The notes beneath the pieces are model-generated. The model did no database searches, was not told the origin of the DNA, and was given only the letters and a program-made list of their open reading frames with translations. Shown here piece after piece: positions 15,872 to 24,869 of a stretch of 48,993 bases of DNA. The translations under genes and the position numbers were made by a program. Source of the stretch: Victivallis vadensis (GTDB taxonomy: Bacteria; Verrucomicrobiota; Lentisphaeria; Victivallales; GWF2-50-93). Every line of letters begins with the position of its first letter. The first letter of the stretch is position 1. The stretch lies in contig DYRX01000001.1 in the NCBI GenBank assembly GCA_020718525.1, forward strand, positions 1-48,993, given 5' to 3'.

Positions 15872-17461
15872 TCATTCCCCGATATTTAGCTTTTGCCAAC
15901 GGGCTTCGGAAGATGCACCCTTGAGAGTGAGCTTGTATGGAGAACCGAGCGGATTTGCCATTTTCGCCCTGTTTGGATACGATACAGCGCCCGAGCTGTC
16001 TCTTGACGCCGAATTCCACTTTTTCATCAGATCCGTGGATTTTCCGTCAGGAAAAAAGCATGACTGCGGGATGACGGATCTTGACACCGAGGGGCTGGCC
16101 CATTCGAGTTTGCAGAGGGTGAAATGCAGAACCTCGGCAAGGGCGACTTTGATGTCATATTTCTCTCCAGCCTTAAGCTTGACATTGGTCTTTTCGTATT
16201 CTGTTGGCGGCTGTTCCTTCCACCCGTCAATTATAAGATTGCCATTTAGCCAGAGGCGGATGCCGTCGTCGCCTTTGAGATAGAATGTGTATGTATCGGT
16301 CTTTTGAGGAACAAGAGTGCCTGTCCAAATGACTGTCATCAGATTTTCGGGTGTGTTCTCGTGGGGTTTTTCGGTTCGCCAGTCGAAATCAATCTGCGGA
16401 TCAACTCTTGTGAAAGTTGCGCCTTTGGCGGTCATTGTGCTGAAATAGGATGCGTAGAGGCCGCCAAGCCAGTCTCCGCTGTTGCCGGTGTCGCTGTCAT
16501 TGAAATAGGGATGGAACGCCCTGGCCTTTATTGTTGACGCTTTTTCGAGCTTGATCGGAGCGCTGTAGAGCTCGGAGTTTTCATTTGGCTCAGATCCGTC
16601 GCAGGAAAAGCGTATCTCGGAGTCTTCAGTCGCACAGGAGACTGTGATTTCCATTCCGGGCTCGAATTTGACGCCGTCGGGTTCGAAGCTTGGCGTGGCG
16701 CATTTTGGTCTTAAGAATCGCTCGTTGATGCGGTCAAGTCGTTTTTTCTCGGCGGCGGCGATCTTCGCCAGTTCAGCTTCGAGCTCTTTCTTCTGCCATA
16801 TTTGTCCGTTGTGCACAGCCAGATCCTGCCGTGATCGTATGGATTTTTCAAGGAGTCCATTCATTGCATCCTGTCCTTCGGCCTGGAGGGGGAGGGCGGC
16901 GGAATATGTTTTCCTGATTTCTTCGAGGCATGTTTTTTTCAGTTCGGGGTCGCCTATTTTCTGCACCCAGAATGAAATGAGCTTTTCATTGATCGCCGGA
17001 TATTTTGTGTGAATTTCTTCTTTGAGCTCCTTCATGAAACGAAGCTTCTCGTCGTTGTACTTGTTCTTTTCTATTCTTATAATCTGCTTCCTGCGCTCCT
17101 CGTTTTTTTTCGGATCGAGATGGTCGAAGAACGCCGGATCAACGTCAACGACCGGCACGCCTGTCGTCCCGACTCTTATTGTGCGCGAGTCGTGTCCGAG
17201 AAGTTTGCCTTTCGCTATTTTTCCTCTGTAAACTACGGATATCTCCTGTCCTTTTTCGTAGAGGGGACATTCGGTTTCGGATTTTTTCTTCGCTGCATCC
17301 TCGTCAAACGGAGGGTACGTGTCGAGTTTTTGCCTGTAGACGGCTTCTCCCTCGGGAGCGAGGTCGGAGAGCTTCTGTCCAATCAGCCCAAGGGGGAGCG
17401 AAATGGCGGCGAGCGCAAGAACGAGGCGGATTCGTGAAGAGCGTAGGAAAAAAGAACCCAT
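15872..17461 (-). CDS. Exported PA14-domain protein with chitobiase-like domain
   Basis: A 529-residue protein with an N-terminal signal or anchor (residues about 11-28, VLALAAISLPLGLIG). Residues about 35-240 are charged and helical. Residues about 255-325 match the chitobiase/beta-hexosaminidase C-terminal type domain (GMEITVSC..SEIRFSCDGSEPNENSELYSAPI). Residues about 330-470 are a PA14 domain, seen in LYASYFSTM, MTVIWTGTLVPQKTDTYTFY and GDDGIRLWLNGNLIIDGW. PA14 domains bind glycans or surface polymers, so it is probably an extracytoplasmic recognition component. It lies 11 bases after the metal ATPase gene and 3 bases before the MORN-like gene. Confidence 0.85.
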   Translation of the reverse strand: MGSFFLRSSRIRLVLALAAISLPLGLIGQKLSDLAPEGEAVYRQKLDTYPPFDEDAAKKKSETECPLYEKGQEISVVYRGKIAKGKLLGHDSRTIRVGTTGVPVVDVDPAFFDHLDPKKNEERRKQIIRIEKNKYNDEKLRFMKELKEEIHTKYPAINEKLISFWVQKIGDPELKKTCLEEIRKTYSAALPLQAEGQDAMNGLLEKSIRSRQDLAVHNGQIWQKKELEAELAKIAAAEKKRLDRINERFLRPKCATPSFEPDGVKFEPGMEITVSCATEDSEIRFSCDGSEPNENSELYSAPIKLEKASTIKARAFHPYFNDSDTGNSGDWLGGLYASYFSTMTAKGATFTRVDPQIDFDWRTEKPHENTPENLMTVIWTGTLVPQKTDTYTFYLKGDDGIRLWLNGNLIIDGWKEQPPTEYEKTNVKLKAGEKYDIKVALAEVLHFTLCKLEWASPSVSRSVIPQSCFFPDGKSTDLMKKWNSASRDSSGAVSYPNRAKMANPLGSPYKLTLKGASSEARWQKLNIGE

Positions 17462-17472
17462 TGTCCCTCCTG

Positions 17473-19404
17473 CTATGCGTTTTCGTTGAAGGTGAGTTCC
17501 TCGCCGGTGCGGACAAGTCTTGCGCTGTTGAAAATGATTATGATGGTGCTTGCCGTGTGGAGAATTGCGGCGGCGATCGGCGGCATCCAGCCGAATACGG
17601 AAAGGCTTATTCCGCCTATGATGAACAGGAAGCCCAGAAAAATGTTCTGGGCGATGATTGCGCTTGACTTGCGCGCAAGAACAATCAGCATGGGGACTCT
17701 ACGCAAGTCGTTTGTCATCAATGCTATAGAGGCGCTGTCAATGGCAATGTCGCTTCCTATCGCACCCATTGCAATTCCAAGGTCGCCCGCTGTAAGCGCA
17801 GGGGCGTCGTTCACTCCATCGCCCACCACTGCGACATGTGAGATTTTCTTCATTTCCTTTACGTACCTGACCTTGTCGTCTGGGAGACACTGGGATCTGA
17901 AGTCACCGATGCCGAGGCTTCTCGCCACGATTTCCGCGACTGAATTTCTGTCTCCAGTGACCATGGAGCAGTTTTTGACGCCTATGTCGAAGAGTCCGCG
18001 TATTGCGTCGTGAGCCTCTTTGCGGACCGTGTCCTTAAAACCGATCCAGCCGATGTTTCGTCCGCCTTTGGAGACATGCACAACGCTCATGACGACATCC
18101 TCGACATCTGTTCCGGGACCTGAGATTGGCGAAGACGATTCGTGAAATTTTTCAACCCACTCCTTTCGACCGATTCTGCAGAGTTCGCCTTTGTAGTCTG
18201 CGCTGACGCCTTTTCCGTGTTCTTCTGCGAAATCGGCGACATCGTCAATTTTGAGACCAGCCTCGGCGGCAAGCTGCTGAAGGGCCTTTGCGGTCGGGTG
18301 ATTGCTGTGCTGTTCGACTGAAGCCGCGATTTTCAGCAGTTCGGCGGGCTGGATGCCTTCGGCTGGTTCAAGTCTGGCGACGGAAAGCTTACCCTCAGTC
18401 AAAGTTCCGGTCTTGTCGAATATCACGGTTCTGATTTTTGCCGCCATTTCGAGATATGAGACGTCTTTTATGAGAATTCCTAGTCTGGCGGCGGCGGCGA
18501 GAGACGCGACGATTGCCGAAGGAGATGCCAGAACAAGCGCACAGGGGCAGGATATGACCAGAATGGCGATCACATTCTCCATTTTTCCCATGAAAAGCCA
18601 GGTGAGTCCGGCGATCATGAGAATCGTCGGCGTATAGAATCCGGCGTATTTGTCTATAAGGCGAATGATGGGGGGGCGACTGCTCTCGGCCGCGAGAATC
18701 AGATCCTGGATTTTGCCAAGTGTCGTGTCGCGTCCAGCCTTGGTGACCTCGATCTCAATGGCGCCTGTCATGTTTTGAGTGCCTGCAAAGACGTCATTTC
18801 CGCATTCCTTTTCTACAGGGAGAGATTCGCCCGTGATTGATGCCTGATTGACTGTGCTGTTGCCTTTTCTGACGACACCGTCAACGGGAAAATTTTCTCC
18901 GGGGCGGATTCGTATGAGATCGCCGACTTTGAGGCTTGCGACATCCGTTTCTATCTCCTGCCCGTCCTCGACTTTTCTTGCGACATGCGGCATGAGCCTG
19001 ATAATTTTCTCGATTGATTTCTGTGCGCCGCTGGCAGTTTTAGTCTCGATGATCACCGAGAGGAGGAGGAAGAAGGAGATGATTCCGGCAGTTCTGAAGT
19101 CGCCTCCTGCCATTGCGGCAAGAACGGCAAGGGAAACCAGCTCGTTCATGTGGATGAGGCCTTTTGCCAGGTCGAAGACTGCAACTTTGAAAAGGGGGAA
19201 CGCCATTATTAGCGCCCCTGCCATGGCGCTGAGATCGGCGGCAAGCGTCTGATCCGGCTGGAGCCAGTTCAGCAAATAGGAGTTGACAATGAAAAACGCT
19301 CCTACGAGAGCGGTACCAAGACGCCCCAGGCTTCTCGGATGCCCGGGATCTTCGGAATCATGGTCGTGCGAATGGCCGCAAAGGCAGACTTTCTTGTCTG
19401 ACAT
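17473..19404 (-). CDS. P1B-type heavy-metal translocating ATPase
   Basis: A 643-residue P-type ATPase. Seen are the actuator motif TGES (191-194), the metal-site CPC (286-288) in the transmembrane segment, phosphorylation site DKTGTLTEG (Asp330), a SEHP-like NHPTAKAL, and GDGVNDAPAL. There is no CxxC metal-binding domain; the N-terminus is a short Cys/His-rich tail (CLCGHSHDHD). The last transmembrane motif reads HTAST then FNSARLVR, which matches neither the Asp of Zn/Cd pumps nor the Cu pump pattern, so the metal is uncertain. The gene is fused by a one-base TGATG overlap to the SPFH gene upstream. It should export a transition metal across the inner membrane. Confidence 0.9.
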   Translation of the reverse strand: MSDKKVCLCGHSHDHDSEDPGHPRSLGRLGTALVGAFFIVNSYLLNWLQPDQTLAADLSAMAGALIMAFPLFKVAVFDLAKGLIHMNELVSLAVLAAMAGGDFRTAGIISFFLLLSVIIETKTASGAQKSIEKIIRLMPHVARKVEDGQEIETDVASLKVGDLIRIRPGENFPVDGVVRKGNSTVNQASITGESLPVEKECGNDVFAGTQNMTGAIEIEVTKAGRDTTLGKIQDLILAAESSRPPIIRLIDKYAGFYTPTILMIAGLTWLFMGKMENVIAILVISCPCALVLASPSAIVASLAAAARLGILIKDVSYLEMAAKIRTVIFDKTGTLTEGKLSVARLEPAEGIQPAELLKIAASVEQHSNHPTAKALQQLAAEAGLKIDDVADFAEEHGKGVSADYKGELCRIGRKEWVEKFHESSSPISGPGTDVEDVVMSVVHVSKGGRNIGWIGFKDTVRKEAHDAIRGLFDIGVKNCSMVTGDRNSVAEIVARSLGIGDFRSQCLPDDKVRYVKEMKKISHVAVVGDGVNDAPALTAGDLGIAMGAIGSDIAIDSASIALMTNDLRRVPMLIVLARKSSAIIAQNIFLGFLFIIGGISLSVFGWMPPIAAAILHTASTIIIIFNSARLVRTGEELTFNENA

Positions 19405-20558
19405 CAGTTCTCTCCCGCTTTCTTTTCGGCGCCGTCTTTTTTGTAGTCGGGTTCCGGACTCAGCATTATTCTCAGCTCCTGGGTTTCATTTGAGTGCACA
19501 TCGGGAACGATGTATTTGTCTTTTACATCCCGGAGCAGGGAAACCAAGGTCTCGGAGTAGAGCGGTATGATTACAGACTCGGGATTTTTCCTGTATTCGA
19601 CGAGGATTTTTTCGAAGTACTTGGACTCCGACTCGATTTCGGAGACTGTCCTGCTTCTATAAACTTCGGCATCAACGATTATTTCGCGGCTTTCGGTTTC
19701 CGATTCCTGAGCGGATTTGAAGGAGTAGTTGATAGCCTTCAGCTTTGCGCTGGAGCTCTCCTGCTCGGCGTTGATCACGTCATGGAAGGCGGAAACTGTG
19801 CTGAATGGAGGAGTCTTCGATTTGAGGACGGCGGAACTGAGCTCGACTCCCGCATTTAATGCCTGGAATGCGGAGGCGATTCTGCGGCTCACGTCCTCTT
19901 GGTAGCCTGTCACATCCTTGTAGAGCGTGTTCTCCACTTTTTGAACCGCTGTCGCCTTGATGATTTCATTCTCGACAATAGAAGCCAGGGTCGTCCGCGG
20001 TCCGCGCGTTCCTGCAGATCTTCCGTCGTCCCTCAAGACAGGCTCGTCCTCGGAGCGTGGATCCTGGGGGCAGAACAGCTTGCTGTAGTATGCGAGAGGA
20101 TCTTTCACTTCATAGACTATTTCCCATTCGGTGTGGACGATGTTTGCATCGCCAGTGAGAAGCGAGCCGTCACGTCCGGGCATGATGGGCACCGCCATTT
20201 TGCTGAGGGCATCCTGCTCGTCGGTCATTGAGACATCTGGATTGGGCCAGAAATTTTTTATCTGCATGACCTGCCTGCTGGTTGGGATTCTTACAATTCT
20301 GCTGACGGGATACGGGAAAGCCCAGTGCCAGTCTTCGGTGAAGACTTCGCTTATTTTTCCGAATCTGAGAAGGATCACAGCCTCCTGCGGGTCGACAGTG
20401 AAATATCCGAGGAAGGTGAAATACCAGGCGACAGTCCCCATGACGAAGAGCGTGAGCAGGGCGACGACGTATCGAAAGGATCTTGCCAGCGCGTTCAGGC
20501 CGGAGCCGATTCCGCTCTCCCTTTCCAAGGACTCTTTTTCGTTGTTTTCCAAAATCAT
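19404..20558 (-). CDS. hflK: SPFH/HflK-like membrane protein
   Basis: A 384-residue protein with one N-terminal transmembrane helix (residues about 30-52) followed by an SPFH (band 7) domain. DPQEAVILLRFGKISEVF and LLTGDANIVHTEWEIVYEVK are close to the canonical HflK signatures. A long helical segment (about 250-330) precedes an acidic Lys-rich tail. HflK normally pairs with HflC in a large periplasmic-facing cage around FtsH. No FtsH is in the window. An insertion near residues 165-190 (CPQDPRSEDE..) is not typical. It is the third SPFH gene in a row, 34 bases after hflC and directly joined to the metal ATPase gene. Confidence 0.88.
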   Translation of the reverse strand: MILENNEKESLERESGIGSGLNALARSFRYVVALLTLFVMGTVAWYFTFLGYFTVDPQEAVILLRFGKISEVFTEDWHWAFPYPVSRIVRIPTSRQVMQIKNFWPNPDVSMTDEQDALSKMAVPIMPGRDGSLLTGDANIVHTEWEIVYEVKDPLAYYSKLFCPQDPRSEDEPVLRDDGRSAGTRGPRTTLASIVENEIIKATAVQKVENTLYKDVTGYQEDVSRRIASAFQALNAGVELSSAVLKSKTPPFSTVSAFHDVINAEQESSSAKLKAINYSFKSAQESETESREIIVDAEVYRSRTVSEIESESKYFEKILVEYRKNPESVIIPLYSETLVSLLRDVKDKYIVPDVHSNETQELRIMLSPEPDYKKDGAEKKAGEN

Positions 20559-20592
20559 TTTCTCTCTTTCCGCTGTGACGGAGGAATTTTAG

Positions 20593-21570
20593 CTACTTTG
20601 ATGTTCCCGGCGCATCGTCATTCTTGAGCGGTGCCTTCAGCCCCATCGCCGGATCGTCCATGTTCAGGAGATCGAATGGCGGATAGCGCGTATTGAGGAT
20701 GAGTGTCGTTTTCTTGGGCATGATTTTGCGCAGTGAGTCGAGTTTTCTGAGGAAGTCCGCGAGAGCCGGATCCTGCTTGAATACAGAGTAGTAGGAGGCG
20801 GCCTTTGCATCGCCCTCGGCTCGTATGCGCTTTGCCTCAGCTTCCGCGTCGGCAATCTTGAGTTTCTTCTTGTTGTCCGCCTCGTTTATGATCTGCTTGG
20901 AGATGTTTTCGCCCTGCGAACGGTAGTGCTGAGCGACTATAGCCCTCTCCTCCTTCATCCTTTCAAAAACTTTTTCGGAAGTTTTTTCAGGCACTGCAAC
21001 TTGTTTGAATCCTATCTCTTCGACCGCGATGCCGTAGTCCTTCAGCGCGCTGTCCTTCACTCCGGCAAGAATTTCCTTCTCTATCTCGGAGATCTTCATC
21101 TTCTTCGGATCCGTGTTGATGAATTCGTCGAACTTGTACTTGCCAACAATCGCGTTTCTGACGCTTCTGACAAGGGAATTGAGCCTGTCTTCGGCGGAAA
21201 TAAATGTGCCGACATTTTTATAGAGAACGTCCGGTCTTTCGATTTTGTAGAGGCAATATGTGCTGATAATGAGATTTTTGGCATCCGCCGTGTAGGTTTC
21301 TTCGATTTTTCCGCTAGAGCCGGCAAAACAGCGCAGGCGATTGTCGAATTTTATGACCTTCTGTATCGGATAGGGCCATTTGAAATGGAGACCGGCTTCC
21401 TTTATTCCGCTTATTTTACCGAAAGTGGTCAGAACTGCGGTTTCAGTTGAATCCACCTGATAGCAGAATATCGCCGCCAAAAAAATCGTCAGCACCAACA
21501 ATCCCAAAAATAGCGATGGGATATGGCTGACTGCACCAGTTTTTTCAATTTCATGCTTGTGTTCGCTCAT
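20593..21570 (-). CDS. hflC: SPFH/HflC-like membrane protein
   Basis: A 325-residue protein with a single N-terminal transmembrane helix (about 17-38) and an SPFH domain beginning VDSTETAVLTTFGKISGI. Conserved HflC features include AGLHFKWPYPIQKV, RSVRNAIVGKY, and the helical block ERMKEERAIVAQHYRSQGE followed by EAEAKRIRAEGDAKAASYY. It probably forms a hetero-oligomer with the neighbouring HflK-like proteins and modulates membrane proteolysis or organises membrane domains. It sits between two other SPFH genes with gaps of 15 and 34 bases. Confidence 0.9.
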   Translation of the reverse strand: MSEHKHEIEKTGAVSHIPSLFLGLLVLTIFLAAIFCYQVDSTETAVLTTFGKISGIKEAGLHFKWPYPIQKVIKFDNRLRCFAGSSGKIEETYTADAKNLIISTYCLYKIERPDVLYKNVGTFISAEDRLNSLVRSVRNAIVGKYKFDEFINTDPKKMKISEIEKEILAGVKDSALKDYGIAVEEIGFKQVAVPEKTSEKVFERMKEERAIVAQHYRSQGENISKQIINEADNKKKLKIADAEAEAKRIRAEGDAKAASYYSVFKQDPALADFLRKLDSLRKIMPKKTTLILNTRYPPFDLLNMDDPAMGLKAPLKNDDAPGTSK

Positions 21571-21585
21571 ATTTTCGACTCCGTT

Positions 21586-23505
21586 TTATTTTTTCGTGCC
21601 GGAACTTCCGCCAGAGATGTCCACCAAATCCGCCTCCATCAGATCCAGCCGCGCCTTTTCCTCGAAATTAAGGATGAAGACGTTGTGCGGTATGGAACTC
21701 GCTATGACGAGCTTTCTTATCATCTTGCAGTCGTTCTCGAAGAAGTCCAGATAATGTCTGAGTCTGAACATCTGGGGCATGCGCCTGTAGGCATCAAGCT
21801 GTTTGAGGAAACGGGCATTCTCGGCTTCTGCAAGCTTCTCAGCGTTGGTCGCTCCAGTCTTGCTGTCGAGAATGATCCTGGCGACCTCGCTTTCGATCTC
21901 GTTGGCAAGTTTGGACTCGTATTTTTTGGCGGAAAGAATCTTTGTCTCCTTCTCTTCCAGTGCGCCGACGACCTCCTGAAACGACGGGGCGACCTGTTCA
22001 GTTGGCGGATGCGAATCGAGAAAATTCAGGGAAACAATTTCCACGCCCAGCTTCAGCCTGTCGCAAGCGCCTTGGAGAATTCTATGGAGATCTCCGATCA
22101 TCATGCTTCTGTCAAGCGACATCGCCTTTATGATGTCAACCGACGCGAGATACTTGCCAATTTCCTGTTCTGCAAGATCCTTGAGAATCTCAGGGCTGTC
22201 TCTGTGCATGTAGGCGTAGTCAATGAGCCCGCCTTCCTTTATCTTGAACTGGATTGGAAACGCCGCAGCCAAGAATGAGACCGGGGCATCGTCTCCTGAG
22301 ACCTCCTTCGCTGAAGCCACAAGGAAGCGAGGCTCCTTCGCGTAATGCTGTTTTGTCCAGAGAATCACCTCGGGAAGCTCCTTCCTGCCCTTTTCCTCCT
22401 TGAATTCGGGTCCAATGACAATCTCCTGAATTTTACGGACTGGGAATCTTGATATTTTTTCGACAGGCCAAGGCGCTTTGAAATGGATTCCCGGCTGAAG
22501 AAGAGGTGAATCCTGGCGCTTTCCGAAAAATTCCCTGACGCCCACTTCGTCGGTTTTCACTTCGACGATGCTGGTGAAAAGCCAGAGCGCGCCAAGCCAG
22601 ACGAGCAAAATTGGAACAAGAGCCGACTCGGCGAAATTGAAGAGCTCCCTGCGCCCGACGCGGAAGCCGAACTGATACTCGAGCGTGTCAAAAAGCCCCT
22701 TGGCCAGCCCGCCAGGATCCGATGCTATGGAAAGAAGCCTGCTCTCGAAAAACAAAGAATCGTCTCCTGCCCGCTTCGGGCGGTAGAACTCGACAATGAA
22801 GTTCAACAGCAGTTCGGCGGCAAGAATCACATATACGATCAGAAGGAACTTTGCCGTCCTGCCGTCCCAGGCGGTGTAGGCGAACTTGGAGAGAAGAATG
22901 GAGAGAGATACGAGCATTCCCATGCCAAAGACGGCGACGAGCCAGCTTCCGGCCGGACGCAGGGTTCTGAACGATCTGGACTTCGACTGGCCAACAAGAA
23001 AAATTCCTGCGAAGAGCGAAACTATGGAAAGCAGAGCCGATGCGAATGCGCATTGCAGAGCGTTGCGGGGCTCCAGAGGCTTCAGCCTCGCACCCCAATG
23101 CTTCCAAAATAGATAGGAGAGGCCGAGGAGCGCGATGAACTCCGCCAGCGCAATCGCGTAGGGAGAATATTTCTTGTATAGCCTCAATGCCCTCTGAGAA
23201 AGGAAAAGCGCGTCCACGTCCGCGTCAAGCGCCATCTTTTCGCGCCTCTTCTCGATGGCAACCCTCTCCTCCTCCTCCTTGGAGGAATTCTCCTCGAAAT
23301 GTCCAATGATGGCGGAATTGATCAAAAGCAGGAAGGCTACAATAAAGGGGATAGAGAGGGCGGCGAAGGAGTCGAATGCGACTAGTCCCGAACTCCAGGT
23401 GAAAAAGACCAGGCCTGCTGACAGCAGTGAAAGGATGGCGCATACGACCGAAAGCTTCCTGAGCAGTCTAGACTCCTCGCTCCAAATTTGAAGATTTCTG
23501 TCCAT
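21586..23505 (-). CDS. Polytopic SPFH (HflK-like) protein with seven predicted membrane segments
   Basis: A 639-residue protein that is unusual for the SPFH family. Hydrophobic segments lie near residues 18-38, 47-69, 117-135, 150-171, 187-210, 219-240 and 296-313. Only after the last does an SPFH domain begin (EVKTDEVGVREFFGKRQDSP, then LLQPGIHFKAPWPVEKI). Residues about 500-560 form the usual Ala/Glu/Lys helix. Standard HflK has one transmembrane helix and about 400 residues, so roughly 290 residues of membrane domain have been added. It is the first gene of the ten-gene run, and AAGGGG precedes its ATG. It probably co-assembles with the HflC and HflK proteins encoded next; the role of the membrane domain is unknown. 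Confidence 0.85.
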   Translation of the reverse strand: MDRNLQIWSEESRLLRKLSVVCAILSLLSAGLVFFTWSSGLVAFDSFAALSIPFIVAFLLLINSAIIGHFEENSSKEEEERVAIEKRREKMALDADVDALFLSQRALRLYKKYSPYAIALAEFIALLGLSYLFWKHWGARLKPLEPRNALQCAFASALLSIVSLFAGIFLVGQSKSRSFRTLRPAGSWLVAVFGMGMLVSLSILLSKFAYTAWDGRTAKFLLIVYVILAAELLLNFIVEFYRPKRAGDDSLFFESRLLSIASDPGGLAKGLFDTLEYQFGFRVGRRELFNFAESALVPILLVWLGALWLFTSIVEVKTDEVGVREFFGKRQDSPLLQPGIHFKAPWPVEKISRFPVRKIQEIVIGPEFKEEKGRKELPEVILWTKQHYAKEPRFLVASAKEVSGDDAPVSFLAAAFPIQFKIKEGGLIDYAYMHRDSPEILKDLAEQEIGKYLASVDIIKAMSLDRSMMIGDLHRILQGACDRLKLGVEIVSLNFLDSHPPTEQVAPSFQEVVGALEEKETKILSAKKYESKLANEIESEVARIILDSKTGATNAEKLAEAENARFLKQLDAYRRMPQMFRLRHYLDFFENDCKMIRKLVIASSIPHNVFILNFEEKARLDLMEADLVDISGGSSGTKK

Positions 23506-23739
23506 AAGCCCCTTATAAGTTCCTGCAACAAAGAGACACGCCCCGCCCGCAAGGACACGGATGCATACAAATTCACACGCCTACGCGCAAATTGCCTCGA
23601 AATATCGCATTGCAACGAAAAAAATCAATAGGAAAACTGAAATACGGCGTTTTATTTTTGAGATGCAGAGGACTTCGACGGACACCTCACTTAATAGAAC
23701 GTCAAACATTTTCCTGCCAGATCGTTTTATTGGCGGGAA

Positions 23740-24672
23740 TCAGACTGCACCTGGCAATGACTGTTTGCATGGGGTGGACCGATCGCCAAGCTCAAACTGT
23801 AGCGTGGCATGGCATATTCCAAAGCGTTCATGGAGTTCGTTGCTGATTTCAGCAAGAAGCGCATCGTCAACGACAGCGTCCGGCTTCACCAGGTGCGCTG
23901 TCAATGCCACTTCAGTCGTGCTTATGGCCCAGATATGCAGATCATGTACCGCACTGACCCCAGGAAGAGCTTCGAGGTAGGCGGCGACTTCAGCAGGCTG
24001 TATATTTTCTGGAACGGCATCAAGCGCAAGCCTGAGCGATTCGCGCAGAAGCCCCCAAGTTCCGAAGCCGATGACAAGAGATATTGCAAGGCTCACTGCG
24101 GGATCCAGGAAAAGCCATCCCGTGAGACTCATTGCAATTGCCGCGATGACGACTCCAAATGAGACTCCCGCATCTGCCGCCATATGCAGATAGGCGCCAC
24201 GGATATTTACGTCCTGCTCTTTGCCCGACATGAACATGTATGCTGTGAACCCGTTGACAAGGATTCCGACGGAGGCAACAACGATGACCGAAGCGCTCGC
24301 GACTGTTTCAGGATGAACAATTCTGAGGATGGATTCCCAGGCGATGCCACCAACGGCAAGGAGCAGGATAACACAATTAGCCAATGCCGCCAAAACAGAA
24401 CTTCGTCGCAGACCATAGGTGTAGCGCAACGTCGGATGCCTTTGAGCCAGGACGCTGGCGCCCCATGCCAGCAGAAGCCCAAAAACATCGCCGAGATTGT
24501 GTCCGGCATCCGCCAAGAGAGAAAGAGAATTGGAAAGTAGGGCAACAATAGCCTCAACTGCAACGAAAGCAACATTGATCCCGACTCCGACAGCAAAGGC
24601 GCGGTTAAAATTTTTGGGAGCATGACTGTGTCCAGATTCCTCTCCATCTGCGTGGGAATGACTGTGCCCCAT
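23740..24672 (-). CDS. Cation diffusion facilitator (Zn/Co/Cd efflux, CzcD/ZitB-like)
   Basis: A 310-residue CDF exporter. It opens with a His-rich tail (MGHSHSHADGEESGHSH), then about six transmembrane segments. The metal site residues are in LLADAGHNLGDV and AYLHMAADAGVS (the His/Asp pairs of Zn-type CDFs). The C-terminal cytoplasmic domain contains AVHDLHIWAIST and FGICHATLQFE, typical of the metal-sensing dimer domain. It exchanges cytoplasmic Zn2+ (or Cd2+/Co2+) for protons. The ATG at 24672 is chosen because AAGGAGG lies just upstream; an in-frame extension to 24738 lacks this support. The 234 bases to the SPFH operon contain no gene I can support. The proximity to a second metal exporter suggests a shared metal-stress theme. 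Confidence 0.92.
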   Translation of the reverse strand: MGHSHSHADGEESGHSHAPKNFNRAFAVGVGINVAFVAVEAIVALLSNSLSLLADAGHNLGDVFGLLLAWGASVLAQRHPTLRYTYGLRRSSVLAALANCVILLLAVGGIAWESILRIVHPETVASASVIVVASVGILVNGFTAYMFMSGKEQDVNIRGAYLHMAADAGVSFGVVIAAIAMSLTGWLFLDPAVSLAISLVIGFGTWGLLRESLRLALDAVPENIQPAEVAAYLEALPGVSAVHDLHIWAISTTEVALTAHLVKPDAVVDDALLAEISNELHERFGICHATLQFELGDRSTPCKQSLPGAV

Positions 24673-24869
24673 TAGATGTCCTCCTTTTTTTGTAGAACTT
24701 GAGATTGCCAAACGAGTTATATTGAGACGGGATGTCAAGTGTTGAACTTTATCTCACACGAAGACAATAAGCGCCTGAAGCAAAGAAAAGCCTTGCCGGT
24801 TTGATACTCGCCCATTGTGGTGCATATAATACATGAAATAATCCAATTAAACACTGACAGACGGACAAA

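Noticed and set aside
24673..24790. TTGACA and TATAAC before the CDF gene as a promoter
   Set aside because: The two boxes are only 11 bases apart, too close for a standard sigma-70 promoter, and no dyad for a metal regulator was seen.
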